In this document: positions 1 to 11,521 of the stretch, one piece after another
Layout: every line of letters begins with the position of its first letter
Numbering within the stretch: position 1 is the first letter of the stretch
Assembly: GCA_025266875.1 (NCBI GenBank)
Contig: JALLLT010000019.1
Span: 682,001 to 746,000 of the forward strand
Direction of reading: 5' to 3'
Source of the DNA: Fennellomyces sp. T-0311
Taxonomy: Eukaryota > Mucoromycota > Mucoromycetes > Mucorales > Lichtheimiaceae
Length of the DNA: 64,000 bases
Position numbers and translations under genes: made by a program
Notes under the pieces: model-generated
Told to the model about the DNA's origin: nothing
The model's database searches: none
The model's input: the letters and a program-made list of their open reading frames with translations, nothing else

Positions 1-2600
1 CAGTAGTTTGCTCTGCATTATGCATAGAATCATTCTCGAAATGGACTGAATGCCCCAATCCGTCGATCGCAACAACATCCATTTTCAATTATCTACGGCG
101 CGATGATATGGATATTATTTTTTTATCCACTCGAGAAAAATATTACTACACCTGGAAGTATTAGAGGAAATCAGTGAATCAAGGACTATATGTATGTTTT
201 ACCATCTAACAAATCTGATGGTACATACTGATTATAGGGAAATAGTATATCTACTTTATAATCATCTGCGACAATATCCTGGTTTCATCTAACTCTCCTG
301 CTGATATTCCGGGCCCACAGCTGTTTGGAGACCATAATTAATGACTTCATTGAAATCGAGTCATGCTCACTTTCTTTCGCTGAAAAGCATAACTGAGGAT
401 GAAAAGAGCGAACCTAATAATAGACCTGAATTTCAGCCTCCTGATCCTCTGCAAAAGTTCAGAGTAAAAACATGATAGCCAAGATGTGCTGGTTCTTCGC
501 TGAAACGAGTGAGTTGTGGTATAATTGAACTTGCAATCAAGGGATGAATCGTACAGGTATTCGGAAGCAGTTTTAAAGCTAATCCATAGCTATAAATATC
601 GTTTTCCCTACGTTGACAATTCGCGGTGGCTGTCGTTAAGTATAGTCACTTCATTTGCCAGCAATACGTCGTCACTATTATGGTGATGTAAGCTTAGTCA
701 CTTTTATCGATACTAGTAAAGCAGATAATCGATTGATTCTGGATCTGTATCTCACAACGATTACGACATATAATGTTGTTAGATTTCCTACTTGTTGAAC
801 CATTTCAATGTTCCTGGCGTCTCCACTTCTGGAGAACATCTGTGTTCTCTACTACTAATTACGTTCAACCCTATAGTTGGTTTATTCGAAGAGCTTACAC
901 GAACTCCAGAAGTTAGTGTCGCTTGAGGAAAGGTAGCTTACAGCGATCTCAATTACTAATATAAGTATGGCACTATTACTTGTTACGCGTTCAGATTCAA
1001 TGCAGCGAGAAGATTGCTCATTCTTAAGAAAACCCATGACTTCACATATGGATGTTATCGGGGATCCTTTCATCTTACTGTTTACGATCCTCCTGAACTT
1101 TCAAGTTTTTCGTCTACTGATATTTCCTAGGCGTCTTGGCCTCCTGAGACTACCATCACCGTCGCAGAACCTACCACGAAGACAGCTGCTACTTGGACAT
1201 TGATATCTACCGCGACATTCACTCCTGAAACATCTGTAGAAACCCTTACATCAGCTTTACAGACCATGGTAACCAGCACTATGGTACATACTCTCGCAGC
1301 ATATGGCCGTCATACCCATAGTTACGGGATAGTTCGCTCAGATAGAGAAATTGTCGGTTTTTTTTTTTTTGCACAATTGATACACATGGATGTTGATAAT
1401 ATAGTGTAGTACCCATTGCTTAGGTCAAAATCACCTAAAATCATTGCTCAGGCCGTACACTCTGGTTGAGCTTAGGATCGACAAGAAGGCAAGCAATACC
1501 CTGGGTAGCGATCCAAATGACATATTCAAAAGCCTATCCTCCACAACTGGGTACACTGTATTTAAAATCATTTTGCACAGGATCGGCAATATTGCTTGGC
1601 ATAAACTGTGATACGTAGGTCTAACTTTATTCCACAGTAGCAGACATAACAAACAGATCAGCTGCATAGTATGAAGTGACTCAGTGCAACAAGGGGAAGA
1701 AAGCAGTATTATGCACGACCGACCGTGCCATATCGTGGCTTTGAATATCTACTCAGACGAAGGATCACAGTAAAAATGTCGTGCAATCGTTTACACTCAG
1801 ACAGTGAGTTCTTTTGGCTTTTAGCCCGCACTTGTCTAAAAGCTGAACCTCGGCCCACTATTGAATGAGGGGCAAGTTGGGTTAATTCTGCATAAGCCGG
1901 GGATAGAGTGTTGTTTCACATCTTTGAGGCGCTTGATTCATTGTACAAGGAATTCTATCAGTTCATTTACATGAGAAACTATATTGATGGATTTGTGCAG
2001 GCTGTACACGAACCGGAGCTTCTCACAATCGTTATTTAAACTATGCGGATGAAGGTTGCATCTGCATACATGTATGCATACGGATTCGTTTCAGCCGACG
2101 AAAAGATTGATGTTTGACAAAATACATCAACATTTATGACGTTAATTTGCCAACGATTAAACAAACTATAACCATGTGCTGATGTGATCAGATCCAACAA
2201 GCTGTCAAACACTGGCTAAAAATAGGTCTATAGACAAGACCTGAATCCGCCACGTTTAGATAATCGCTATAGCATAATAAGCTTTAATATTGCCACTTTT
2301 TTTTAATAAAAGATAGCTTCTCCTTTATGATCATTGTATCTGACTTCTTGGCAACAACGAAGGGAAATCTATTTCCCGCCTTCATCTAGAAATTTATATT
2401 GATCAGCTGAAAATTGGGTTGTGCTCCACACTCCTTTGATATTGGTGAAACCTAGCATTTGATTCTGTCACTCGATAACGTCAGGTAAGAAGAAGGTTGA
2501 AGTTATATCATTAAGCTGTAGCAAAGGGAAAAAAAATATCGATAATACATATAATGCTAAAAAGACGACTAGAAATATATAGGTATGTTGTGTAGATCAT
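1..2600. other. no recognisable gene
   Basis: I see no conserved gene in this AT-rich stretch. The only coding-like signal is a short Ser/Thr-rich plus-strand reading at about 1150-1345. It resembles the low-complexity Thr-rich part of fungal secreted or wall proteins, but it has no start, signal peptide or splice context that I can defend. It may be a remnant. A similar Thr-rich reading occurs at 28567-28836. Confidence 0.4.
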
Positions 2601-2662
2601 GCTGAAATAATTTAGGCAAACTAATAAAACGATTTAGCCAAAGTTAAATACAAAAGATATAG

Positions 2663-3664
2663 TCATAAACTTACGTAGTTGCTTGGAATAATTCCAACGC
2701 TGCCGTCAGCCTTTCGTGCTTGCCACCAGTTTCCTTTTCTTTCGACGATTTCGAGGACCTCACCTTTGCGGAAGCTCAATTCACTTGGATCATCTGTGCT
2801 TGCCACATCTACAGAAGAACGATATGAGCATATTTGTTATGTTTTTAAAATGCATAATCAACTTACAATCATGCAATGCCTCGACGCGTTCTTTGTATTC
2901 GCCTGCAGGTTCCTGAGTCGGCGATTGCTGAGGAGAAGAAGCTGCGGGATGTGCTTGCATCTCGTATGCTACTGGACTAAAACCTTGATCAGGCACCATC
3001 GTTTTATCTTCAAACTGTTGTGGCTGAGGCATCTGCATCGCAGGTTGTTGTTGGACATGTCTGGGCTTTTCCGTTTGATGGTTCTCGACACTGTTATTCA
3101 TTGCACTCCATCCATGGACGAATTGTCCGAGATAACTGTTGGGTTCGCTGCCGAATACAAACACCCACAGGAACTGGATGATGATGATGATGATGTATCC
3201 TGCGGCATATGCACCTGCACCACCTTGATCATAGGCTGCGCTGTTGAAACGTGCTACTGGCAAAACACCATCGATTTGACCATGCAATAAGGCAATGCTG
3301 ATGGCAAGCAGAGTCAACAACTATAATGGAATGGTGAGGGGCCCGGGTAACGTTACACAAGAGAAAGAAAAAACTTACGGCCATTCTGTAGTCAAGGAAG
3401 GTGCCGGACATGAAAACGAGCAGAATGCCAAGAATTAAAAACAGTTCGTAAACAACGATCCAGTACCCGGCATTGTTGAGGTTACGGAAGGCGCAAAGAC
3501 CACCGAATGCAATCACCCACGCGCACTATTATTATTTTTTGGTAGAAAGAGGGAGAAACGTTAAGTTTACGGTAACGATGGCAATGGTCGGATGTCCTTA
3601 CCAAGGAAAGGATACCAGTGGTGAGCAGGAATAGGTTTTCAGTTAGTCGATCCAGTGAAAACAT
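2663..3664 (-). CDS. SHO1: Sho1-type osmosensor (4 TM + SH3)
   Basis: Membrane osmosensor of the HOG MAP-kinase branch; in fungi its cytoplasmic SH3 domain recruits the MAPKK Pbs2. Four exons close in phase: 3664-3602, 3525-3379, 3320-2867 and 2808-2663, giving 269 residues. Four hydrophobic segments occupy roughly residues 10-125: one spans the first splice junction, then YWIVVYELFLILGILLVF, then MALLTLLAISIALL, then a segment with an isoleucine run before FLWVFVF. A Gln/Pro-rich linker follows. The C-terminus is an SH3 domain with the ALHDY start, the WW pair in GNWWQARKADG and the GIIPSNY end. All introns are GT-AG, 58-76 nt. The TGA lies three codons after SNY, and a GTAAGT overlaps this point, so one more 3' exon is possible. 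The family is usually 280-370 aa, so this copy is compact. Confidence 0.88.
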
Positions 3665-3932
3665 ATGTACATAAAGAATAGAAAAGAAAAAGAGAGAAAG
3701 AAACAAGTCGTCTGTATTGCGGGATTGAAATTAACTAATAATCAGAGACTTATTTTTTTTTGCAACACAAAAGCGCTCCCCCTCGGTTTCGATTCCCTCT
3801 TTTGGACGCTCTGTTTTTTGTTTTGATCCCTGAATTGCATATTCAAATACCATTGCGGCGCCCTCTCGATCCCTTGACCTCCTTGCCACGCGGCGCACCT
3901 TCATCCCCATCTTGCAACTATCTTCCCGAAGA

Positions 3933-4900
3933 TTAACCTGCCATCAATGGCATGTCTTTCTGCGCCGTAACCGCGCTGCATAATATCCAAGAACTCGCCC
4001 AGTTCCGGGGCACCCAATCCTGCACAAGGAGTATCACATACAACGCGCCATCAGCCTCCTTGGGTTCTTCCAATTCGGACGCGCAGCTGACATATGCCAA
4101 ACGACTCTGGATTTCGGCGGCGATGCTGGACACAGTATACGACAGGAACAGATTGAAATCGTAAAACAAGCCTACCATCCGCTGACGGAGTCGCCATAAC
4201 ATACGGGTCTGGTATCGTCTTCGGACGCCATATCCACTGCAATAATGATATCGGCATTCATGTTTTTGGCAACGGAAACAGGTAACTTGTCCGTTTAGTT
4301 TCCAGCTACAAGCATATGACCACTCTGAAGAACGGGAACCTGCGCAAGGACATGGAAGCACGAACGTATCGCCAAGCGCTTTTCATCGTATACATCTCCA
4401 TTCTCGGATAGATAATGTTGACGACGATGGCAGAGTACAGTAACCAAAAGTTTAAACCAGCTGTCGCCAAGACACTCGCTTGAACGCGCTACGGATAAAG
4501 ACATGTCCGGTAAACCAAGCCATGACAGGATAAAGCAAGTTGCGCCACAAACTGGTCATTGGTCTTGAAACATTTTGCTGCGCACTCTCGGTGATATCAA
4601 ATCTCGGTTCTTGGCATACGATGCACACCCACAAGACTGTGAATATTGGTGCCACCGAAAATGTCGATCGGAATGTTGGCTCCTTTCCAGCGCTTGGATC
4701 ACACCAATGGAACTAATGCCACGTGCTCCGCCGTCGCCAAGTACAAATGTGTGACCGATTTACCGCAAAGCCGACGCGCCAGTCTAAAAGTTCGAGTTCA
4801 GCTTTCTGTAAACAATGAGGTAATGGGAATGATGGCTATGTCCTTTTTAGGCGTTCTATATGGCGTTTGAAAAGAACGCCTTTAGGAATCGGTTGGTCCA
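3933..4900 (-). pseudogene. decayed NTE1 3' fragment (patatin domain)
   Basis: Degenerate duplicate of the last NTE1 exon (intact copy at 14366-15326), in the same orientation. Matching blocks are obvious to the eye: the segments corresponding to FTGHAFNR, the DGG region, NMGADIIIAVDVASEDD and SRLAYVS are all present. The frame is broken many times, with pieces scattered over three minus-strand frames and several in-frame stops. No upstream exon is attached at this spot; a matching exon-4 fragment lies at about 6885-7075. It cannot encode a working esterase. It looks like an old segmental duplication of the NTE1 3' half. Confidence 0.85.
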
Positions 4901-6250
4901 TCTGTCTGTCCGTCACGCTTTTGGTTGCCATGCTAACAAAATAGAGGCCAAAAAAATAGGTTACGATCTCTAATGAAATGAAGGGGTGTATGTAGCATTT
5001 ATGATTTCGGAAGAAGAATAAACTTAAGAAATGCTACGCTGTTTCAGTGGGTATCAAAAAAGCGGCCAATGTGAAGTGAGATTACCGTAAAAAAACAATG
5101 TCAGAGGAAGATTAATATAAACAAGAACACAAATCTTTACGTTTCTGTACCATTAGCATCACTAAATCCATTGGTGCATAATGTAGAATGCTAATGAAGA
5201 TGGCCTTCCTGTTATAAGTTTTGTAAATGCTATAAATTAGTAAATAAAAGCTTCATTAAAAAGCGTGACATCTCTGTATTTAGAAGAGAAGTAGTTATGT
5301 GTCAATTTTTCAGAGGAAAAAGCAACGCATATCGTTTGATATATTCCTTTTTTCCCTTTAGTTTATTGCATGACTAAGATTGTCAGGGCCGGTCTGTGGT
5401 GCAGGCGCTGCCATAGATCGGTTTGTGAAGTTGATCATAGCAGCTAGTGCGGCTGCGAGGTAGGTGCGGGATCAGCTGGGAGAGCAGTGCATCGTCTGGT
5501 AACCATCGTGTACGGTTTACAAACTGTCTGGATCAAACAATATTTTATTATCATTTTACAAAAGTAATATGACTTGAAGCGCATCGTTATTCGCATTCCC
5601 GCTCTGCCCGATCTCGATGAGAGTAGAGAAAAAAACCCATGCGTCAGAGGGTTAAAATTAAGAGTGAAAGTTTGGTGAATCTGGTGAACAAGAGGAAAGA
5701 AAGAGAGCGTGGGGGTCCGTTCTCGAAAGTGCTGGCTGGGTGGAGTCGATGAATCTGTATTATCACTGAGATCAAGCCAGATGAGGAAATTGTTGAATGG
5801 AGTCTTCGTATGAGCTAGTGAGTTTCTCGTTTCATCCATGTCGCTATTCTCTATTGTACTGCACCGCAAAAGCTACTGGCCAGCTGCGGTAGGAGATATG
5901 ACGTTTCTTGCATAGAAAAGGAAACGATAGGGACTGCTGATAGAAAAGTTACAATCAATCAATGGAAAGCGGTGGTAAACTGTTATGTGGGATACGGGAT
6001 GCTGTTGCGTATACATAACATCATGGGGTAGCACTGATGTGAAAAGAGCAGAGGTGGTGTGTGATATATGGGAAGGCGGTCGTCCATTCTGGAAGCAAGC
6101 AAAGGGTAGCTGCATGAAGACAATGGTACGCACTGTGTAACGATCCCATCGGTTGACAGCTGAAGTAAACATTGCAGGGTTGGATTTGAGAATAGACGCC
6201 AGAAAGTTGTGTCAGAGTTGCAGCAAAGAAAACAAGAGGGTGGGAAAACA
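4900..6250. other. insert inside the NTE1 pseudogene, no clear gene
   Basis: This sequence separates the two NTE1 pseudogene pieces. Several open readings exist on the minus strand (for example 5444-5869 and 6021-6764). None shows a recognisable domain, and the latter lies antisense to the more convincing plus-strand ORF at 6297. A short hairpin, AGGCGTTC...GAACGCCT, occurs at about 4848-4880. I see no splice-bounded gene. Confidence 0.35.
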
Positions 6251-6296
6251 CAGCTTTACTATCTTCCTCTCTCTTTCTTCCACTCCATTCACCATA

Positions 6297-6797
6297 ATGG
6301 ATGCTAACTACGGTGCAACTCGCTTCACTTCTGCCAGCAATCTTCAAATCGACACCATACAACTTTCTGGAGAACGGCTTGAGGACGCAACCAGGCATTT
6401 GGCAGAGCGTATTCCAGGGAGAGAGAACCTCACCAAAGTCATGAAGGCTTTGAAGAGAAGCGGTCTCGGAGCAACCCAAACATCGACAACTCTTGCACAA
6501 ATCCTGAACAGCAAAAAGGAGCACACATGCCCCGTATGCTTGGGTCCAATGAAGCTGTATAAGTACCGTCCAGAAGGCGAACTGAAGACAGTAAATGGCG
6601 CACTGAGGTGTACGAACATCCGTTGCCCTTGCCATCGAAACAGTACCTATGGAAGAGATGACGCCGCGGCCTTTAACATTGCAATTAGAGGGCTGTCCAT
6701 CGCTATTCCAAAGGACAACACACCGCTGCCCGCGTTCAGGAGAAATCCACAAGACCCATATCAAATCAATCCCAACATGGAAATCCCTTCGGTGTAG
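6297..6797 (+). CDS. TnpB/Fanzor-like C-terminal zinc ribbon, truncated
   Basis: Small 166-residue ORF. A CPVC pair at about residue 81 is followed after about 28 residues by RCTNIRCPC, and then by GRDDAAAFNIAIRGL. The order CxxC ... CxxxxCxC ... RDxxAAxNI is the zinc-ribbon plus RuvC-III signature at the C-terminus of TnpB, of its eukaryotic relatives (Fanzor) and of related RuvC transposon proteins. Intact Fanzors are typically several hundred residues. The earlier RuvC blocks are not visible here upstream on this strand, so this is probably a fragment. The ATG has a pyrimidine-rich leader and an ACCATAATGG context, so the fragment could still be expressed. It sits within the split NTE1 pseudogene, which fits arrival on mobile DNA. 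The 100-residue N-terminal part is unassigned. Confidence 0.55.
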   Translation: MDANYGATRFTSASNLQIDTIQLSGERLEDATRHLAERIPGRENLTKVMKALKRSGLGATQTSTTLAQILNSKKEHTCPVCLGPMKLYKYRPEGELKTVNGALRCTNIRCPCHRNSTYGRDDAAAFNIAIRGLSIAIPKDNTPLPAFRRNPQDPYQINPNMEIPSV

Positions 6798-6884
6798 CTC
6801 GTGTTCTCGTTCGCTGCCCCCACCAGCTTGAAGCTGGAGAAAAAAGAGTTTAGTTAGCTGAACGCCTGTATTTTTTAATCATCA

Positions 6885-7075
6885 AGTGCTGTCACTGCGA
6901 AATGGTAGTCTATTAATTGTCCTTTGACGTTGGCAACCATGTTAATCGAGTTTCTGTCACTTGTATCTGGTTTGAATTAGCCATGATGTATTTATCCATC
7001 GATCGTTGGTAGGCGTGACATGCGTTGGCACAGGCATAGGGGAATTACGTTGTGCTTGGATTTTAGTCCATCATG
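6885..7075 (-). pseudogene. NTE1 exon-4 fragment
   Basis: The plus-strand sequence around 6900-7075 aligns with 15490-15640, part of NTE1 exon 4. Shared blocks are GTCCTTT(g/c)ACGTTGGCAA, ATCGAT(c)ATTGGT and TGTGCTTGGAT. Orientation matches both the real gene and the fragment at 3933-4900, but the two pseudogene pieces are about 2 kb apart, whereas exons 4 and 5 of the real gene are 51 nt apart. This supports one duplicated copy later split by an insertion. There is no usable reading frame. Confidence 0.75.
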
Positions 7076-7362
7076 GCCAAAAATTGAATTCAGCAAAGGT
7101 ATATCAGCTAAGTAGTTATAAAATAACAAATATAAGCTATATATCGTCTCAGATCGCCATGGAGATCAACCTGACGACGCCTGATACCACGACAACAGGT
7201 CGGATATTGATGAAGAGGATGGTAATGATGATGTTACAGTAATCACGTGCGCTTACATCCTGCGAGTCATACAATAGCCGGCAGTTCAACTCAGATGATT
7301 TTACAATCCAATTTTTCTTTGCTTGGCAATCTCCAGGTTCAAGCCTTGGTCACGATGTATCC

Positions 7363-7505
7363 TGCAGAGCCTGTTTCCAGCCTTGTTAGCTGGGTGCGAG
7401 GTACTCAATGCTTCGTATGAGGGATTGCCGTGTGTGGCTCTGGGACAAGGTGATTCTTACTTCCAAATCTCTCAGACAGTGCAGCCTAAGACGGCGCGAC
7501 AGGTA
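7363..7505 (+). repeat. outer inverted repeat, left arm
   Basis: This segment is the inverted partner of about 14040-14180. On reverse complement, blocks such as CTGAGAGATTTGGAAG, TACCTCGCACCCA and CTGGAAACAGGC match, with perhaps 15% divergence by eye. The plus-strand reading (FQISQTVQPKTARQ) has a diverged counterpart on the minus strand of the other arm, so the repeat probably derives from a gene or element I do not recognise. The two arms bracket the scrambled Ty3-type relic. Confidence 0.7.
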
Positions 7506-7779
7506 TTCTTTCAGAATGCACAGCGCGTTCATAATTCGCTGCGTCTTTGTGTATTTTCGTGCCAAATGGATGTATGTCTTGCTTGCACACTTTGGGAGCA
7601 GTGAGACTTTTAGCGCGTATTGATGTGTAACGCATTTCAAAATAAATTGGTATGCACCGTTAACTTTATCCTTTTTGTATCCTTTCTGTAAATAGTCATA
7701 GTTTTCAAGGTGCCAGCACATATCATACAGGATGAAATGTTGCCTGTATTTCCACGCTTATCCACAAAGCTGATATATT

Positions 7780-8150
7780 ACTTTGGTCTGACTACCTTAG
7801 GCAAAGGACCTGCAGGAGACAACAGAGCATACCGTTTTGTGTGCTGTCATCGTTGGAGATGCCTAGTAAGGTCTTCTATGCAATTGCAGGTGGTCGAGTA
7901 CTTACGGAGAATATAACAACACAGCATACGCTTCAGCGCTCAATGTTCCGGTAGTGGTCATCAATTAGAAGACCAGTCCAATATTGGGCTGTATGCCACT
8001 CAAAGTGAACCATTGGGGTTACTGCCTTGCTTGAACAGAATCGGTGACGGCGGTCCCTTTGGCATAAGCCTCGCTGCCAAGGGATATGACCCGGCAGATG
8101 ACGAAGGACTTATGGACATTGGCCGATGTATAACTTGTGGATAAGTTTGA
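7780..8150 (+). pseudogene. unidentified coding-like remnant
   Basis: Short plus-strand readings look protein-like but are split over frames. One, around 7902-7965, gives YGEYNNTAYASALNVPVVVIN before a stop. A second, around 7975-8145, gives QSNIGLYATQSEPLGLLPCL... and ends in DIGRCITCG. I do not recognise the family. Frame shifts between the pieces suggest decay. This could equally be chance reading in repeat-derived DNA. Confidence 0.3.
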
Positions 8151-8689
8151 TAAAAGCTGTTATGAATCGAGGATCACTCCCAAAGATTTTTTTGCAATCG
8201 ATTTATGTTTGTACAATGAATTCAATATACAGGGAAGGATGGCTACTTGTTCAATTCAACGATTTCTCTGTCTTTTGATTCTTGTCAAGGTACGTTCGCA
8301 CCGAGTCCAAATAAACTAGTGATGGCGAGCTACCGGGTACCGTTTGGCTATTAGCCTTTTTTTTGCTCGACTTTCTAATACACGGACTGCTGTTGATCGC
8401 ACAATGCTCTATTGATATGGACAGTTTAGTCAATGACAATAAAGTATCATATGTTCTGATGACATCGCACCTTCAACCATAGCAGATTATTGACTAGCGT
8501 TGGAAGTAGGCCCAATGTGCTAGCGCCCCGAAAATCTTCTGACTGTGGTAGTCGAACCAGTTCATACAGTGATCGCTGGATTTTTTCTCAAGCGGATGGA
8601 ATGCCAAAAAAAAAAAACCAAGTAAAAAGCAGGATGAGGGAAAAGCGAGGTAATGTAGATATTAAAGTCGAGCGGATAGTATGCTCAGA

Positions 8690-8960
8690 CCTAGGGAAAA
8701 CTCGAGGATGACGAAAAAGCGGGCGTTCACTGTACTCCTTCGAAAACTCCAAACGAAGGACAAATGTTATCATTTCTGTGCCGTTGATCAAGATACCACC
8801 AATAGTTGGGTCATGAACGCCGCATTTAACAAGGTCGTTGAACATGTTTCTCATCATCCGACTGAGTTTGATGAGATTCGACTCGCTCATATTCGTTGCA
8901 TTGGTGTTCTGCGGTGGTTTGACTTCTCCTACGAGTACATCACGCCGTGAGAGCCACAAA
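8690..8960 (-). pseudogene. fragment of an unidentified repeated protein
   Basis: The minus-strand reading contains LIKLSRMMRNMFNDLVKCG, then VHDPTIGGILINGTEM and TFVLRLEFSKEY. It is helical, then beta-like, and lacks stops for about 90 codons. It resembles uncharacterised proteins that I associate with repetitive DNA in zygomycete genomes, but I cannot name a domain. Upstream pieces of possibly the same gene lie at 9278-9535 and around 9600-9700 on the same strand, with splice-like boundaries. No complete gene can be assembled from them. Confidence 0.3.
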
Positions 8961-10165
8961 ATTCGGCTTCGGTGCACATGTCTGTGATCCAGTCTTTCGC
9001 TTTCTTAAAAGAGACCTCTTTGCCCTTGGAAAAGTATATGCATGTCAGAAGTTTTTTTTATCAGATTACTGCTGTCGTTAACCTACCAATCATAATCAAA
9101 AAGTGGATCGCTTTGAAAGATTGTCTTGAACATGGAAGAAACACAACGATGAACATAAGCATCCTCAAACGTGGACTTGCTCTTATTTCCTGCAAATTCA
9201 AGCGCTCTACGCAATGTACACGGTCAGAAAGCTGATATATAAACTCTGAACAAATGGCTTACTGTTGGTGAAGGATATTAGCGACAATGGGATCGTGCTT
9301 GTCCCCGCTTTGAGACGCCTTGGTCAATGGTGGCAATGTCGTACTCTGAATTTTGTACCAGTCGTCTGTTGCACGCTATGTAGTAAAAGTTAGGTAATTC
9401 GCTTAACCAAATCATATCCATCTTATTCCAAATTACCTGTGACACAGCATAGCACCATAAAGTTGCTTGGTCGCTAATATTTGCCTTTTGTGTGTCATAT
9501 AAATGGCGCTGTTGAAGTGCCTTCAACACGTTCAAACCGTATGATCTTTAAAAATACCAGCAGTTTAAATTTTTTACGTACATACTCTGATGAATATCAT
9601 ACCCTGTATGGTCATTTTCGTTATACAAGTCCAAAAACTTGAGGATGAGGTCTGTAGGATCATCATTAATAAAAAGGAAAATGCTGTTCAGCATTCTGTT
9701 ATCAGAAACGTAGTTACTGTTAATTTATGTCATAGTTAGAGGAGTGATACTTACAATAACCGAGTTTCCGATATCTGCTTGCAGTCAATATCCAAGCAAG
9801 ATAATCGTGCATTAGTCAGTCGCTCAGGTAATATTAATGCCATGGACGAACCACCGAGGACGATCAATAGCGAAGGCATCATGATCGTCCGTTTCGTTTG
9901 TACTGACAACAACTTGGTATTTCGGTGGTTCGATGGCGATGCATGTTGTCTGTTACGTCGGACCGAAACTTTTGCTCGCCGACATCGTCGGAAACTTCGT
10001 TCTCGGTCCCAGGAATTTCTCCAACGTTCTGATTTCGTTGCAACATCTCGCCCCAAGGTGGTGCTAAAGTATCTCCAGCTGGTTGACCTTGAGGTTGTGC
10101 TGCAGTACCATCCGTCTGTCATAGTACATTATTCGGTAAACTGTATCACCGACAACACATCTTCC

Positions 10166-10871
10166 GCAAGATCGGCGCGGAGTGCAAACAACTCAAAACG
10201 GGTTTCTTGCTCCTCAGGTCCAGTCTTCGCCTTGCGAAAAATATCGTCATTCTGGACAACAAACGTGTCGCATTGTTTTATCAGACGGTCCTTGTGCATC
10301 TTGGGCCATTTATCCCCAGGGACCGTATGGTACTTTGGCCAGTCGGAATCTTCGACGGTCTTCATAGCATAGAGATACTCTGCTTTCATTGATTTTCTCT
10401 CTGCCACACAGTCTGGCCCATCCCTGCGAGACAGCAGGCCAGGAACATAACTCCCCTTTCAATTCGTGTAATGAATCTCAGGATCATATAGTTCCATTTC
10501 GGCTATCTAGCCGACGAGGCGTGGTGGAGGCGGTCTGCTTTTGTTGCGGAAGTATAGCAATGGATGGTGCTCCGTGCGAACGACATATGACCGGCCATCG
10601 ATAAAGCAGCGCCAGATACGGAGAGCAACTCTCGTTCCTGAGCGGGATACTTCCGATCTGCTGAGGATAACTTCTTGGATTCAGAGGCAACTGGGTGCAT
10701 CTCACCATCATCCCTTTCTTGCAGTAACGCGGCACCGACAGCAAAATTGCTAGCGACAGTTTCGCTGACATATGGCAAATCGAGGAGCTCTTTGAGGTGC
10801 TTGCACAGTGCATCCGATTCGTGCGGGCTCATCTTATATGGAGAGCGATTGATGGGTGTAGCATTTCCAGT
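10166..10871 (-). pseudogene. Ty3-type pol fragment, left inverted arm
   Basis: Read on the minus strand, this starts with the RT-proximal TGNATPINRSPYKMSP and jumps directly to RNase H sequence (ASNFAVGAALLQERDDGE, HPVASESKKLSSADRKYP). It then passes to the linker before integrase (KTVEDSDWPKYHTVPGD, KQCDTFVVQND). The central RT domain is missing, so two distant parts of pol have been joined by deletion. An in-frame run of over 130 codons survives, indicating a fairly recent rearrangement. The region from about 10770 to 10166 is duplicated in inverted orientation at 11522-12105. Confidence 0.75.
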
Positions 10872-10905
10872 ATCGATGATGTGTGATACCTCACACATCA
10901 TCGAT
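10872..10905. repeat. perfect 15-bp stem, 4-nt loop at inversion joint
   Basis: ATCGATGATGTGTGA is followed by the loop TACC and its exact reverse complement. The hairpin sits exactly where the minus-strand RT piece (left) meets the plus-strand RT piece (right). It is therefore the joint of an inverted duplication, not a terminator. Both arms encode the same RT motif (SHIID) read from opposite strands. Confidence 0.9.
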
Positions 10906-11500
10906 GAGTGCCTGGAACATCTCTGTGGGAAAAAGTACTTTTCGCTGATTGATCTGAAATCTGGATATCAGCAACGACGCATCCATCCGGATGATATTCC
11001 AAAGACTTCCAGGCGATGATGGATCGTTTGGTGGGTGGCGAACTTCTCGATCGATGTGTCGTGATTTATCTCAATGACAACCTCGTATTCAGTGACTCGA
11101 AAGAGAAACATGAACGTGATATCCGGCTTACACTTGACAAATTCCGCGAACATCAACTTGTAACCAACGTCAAGAAATACAAAGTGTTCAAGACCGAGCT
11201 TGGTTTCATTGGGTTTTGTTTGGGTTCCATAGTTCAGGTGCTGGGATTTTTCCGTCGCTTGAGAAGGTGCGTGCTGTTCAAGACTGGCCCGTGCCGACAA
11301 ACGTTCAAGAAATCCGTCAGTTTGTTGGTTTGGCATCGCATTACCGACAGTTCATTCGCAAGTTCGCATCGATTGCTGCCCCATTGACCGAGTGGACAAA
11401 AGGAGCGGGAGCAAAGAAACGAGCAATTGTTTGGACACCCAATTGCCAAGCCGCGCTTGAAGAAATCCAGACCGGCATGACGCAAGCACCTGTATCAAGC
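10906..11500 (+). pseudogene. Ty3-type reverse transcriptase fragment
   Basis: The plus-strand reading contains KKYFSLIDLKSGYQQRRIHPDDIPKT, then after a frameshift MMDRLVGGELLDRCVVIYLNDN and TELGFIGFCLG. After another shift comes VRAVQDWPVPTNVQEIRQFVGLASHYRQFIRKFASIAAPLTEW. These are the ordered RT palm and connection motifs of Ty3/gypsy elements. The catalytic YxDD box reads YLND, so the third position Asp is Asn and the enzyme would be inactive even without the frameshifts. Confidence 0.85.
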
Positions 11501-11521
11501 TGCCATCACCTGAGCTGCCGT

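Noticed and set aside
6021..6764. Long open reading (247 codons) on the minus strand opposite the Zn-ribbon ORF
   Set aside because: No domain signal. The plus-strand ORF has ordered cysteine and RDxxAAxNI motifs and a proper ATG context, so the minus reading is an antisense shadow.
10872..10905. Rho-independent-type terminator or attachment site
   Set aside because: The stem is RT coding sequence mirrored at an inversion joint, with no T-tract, in eukaryotic DNA.
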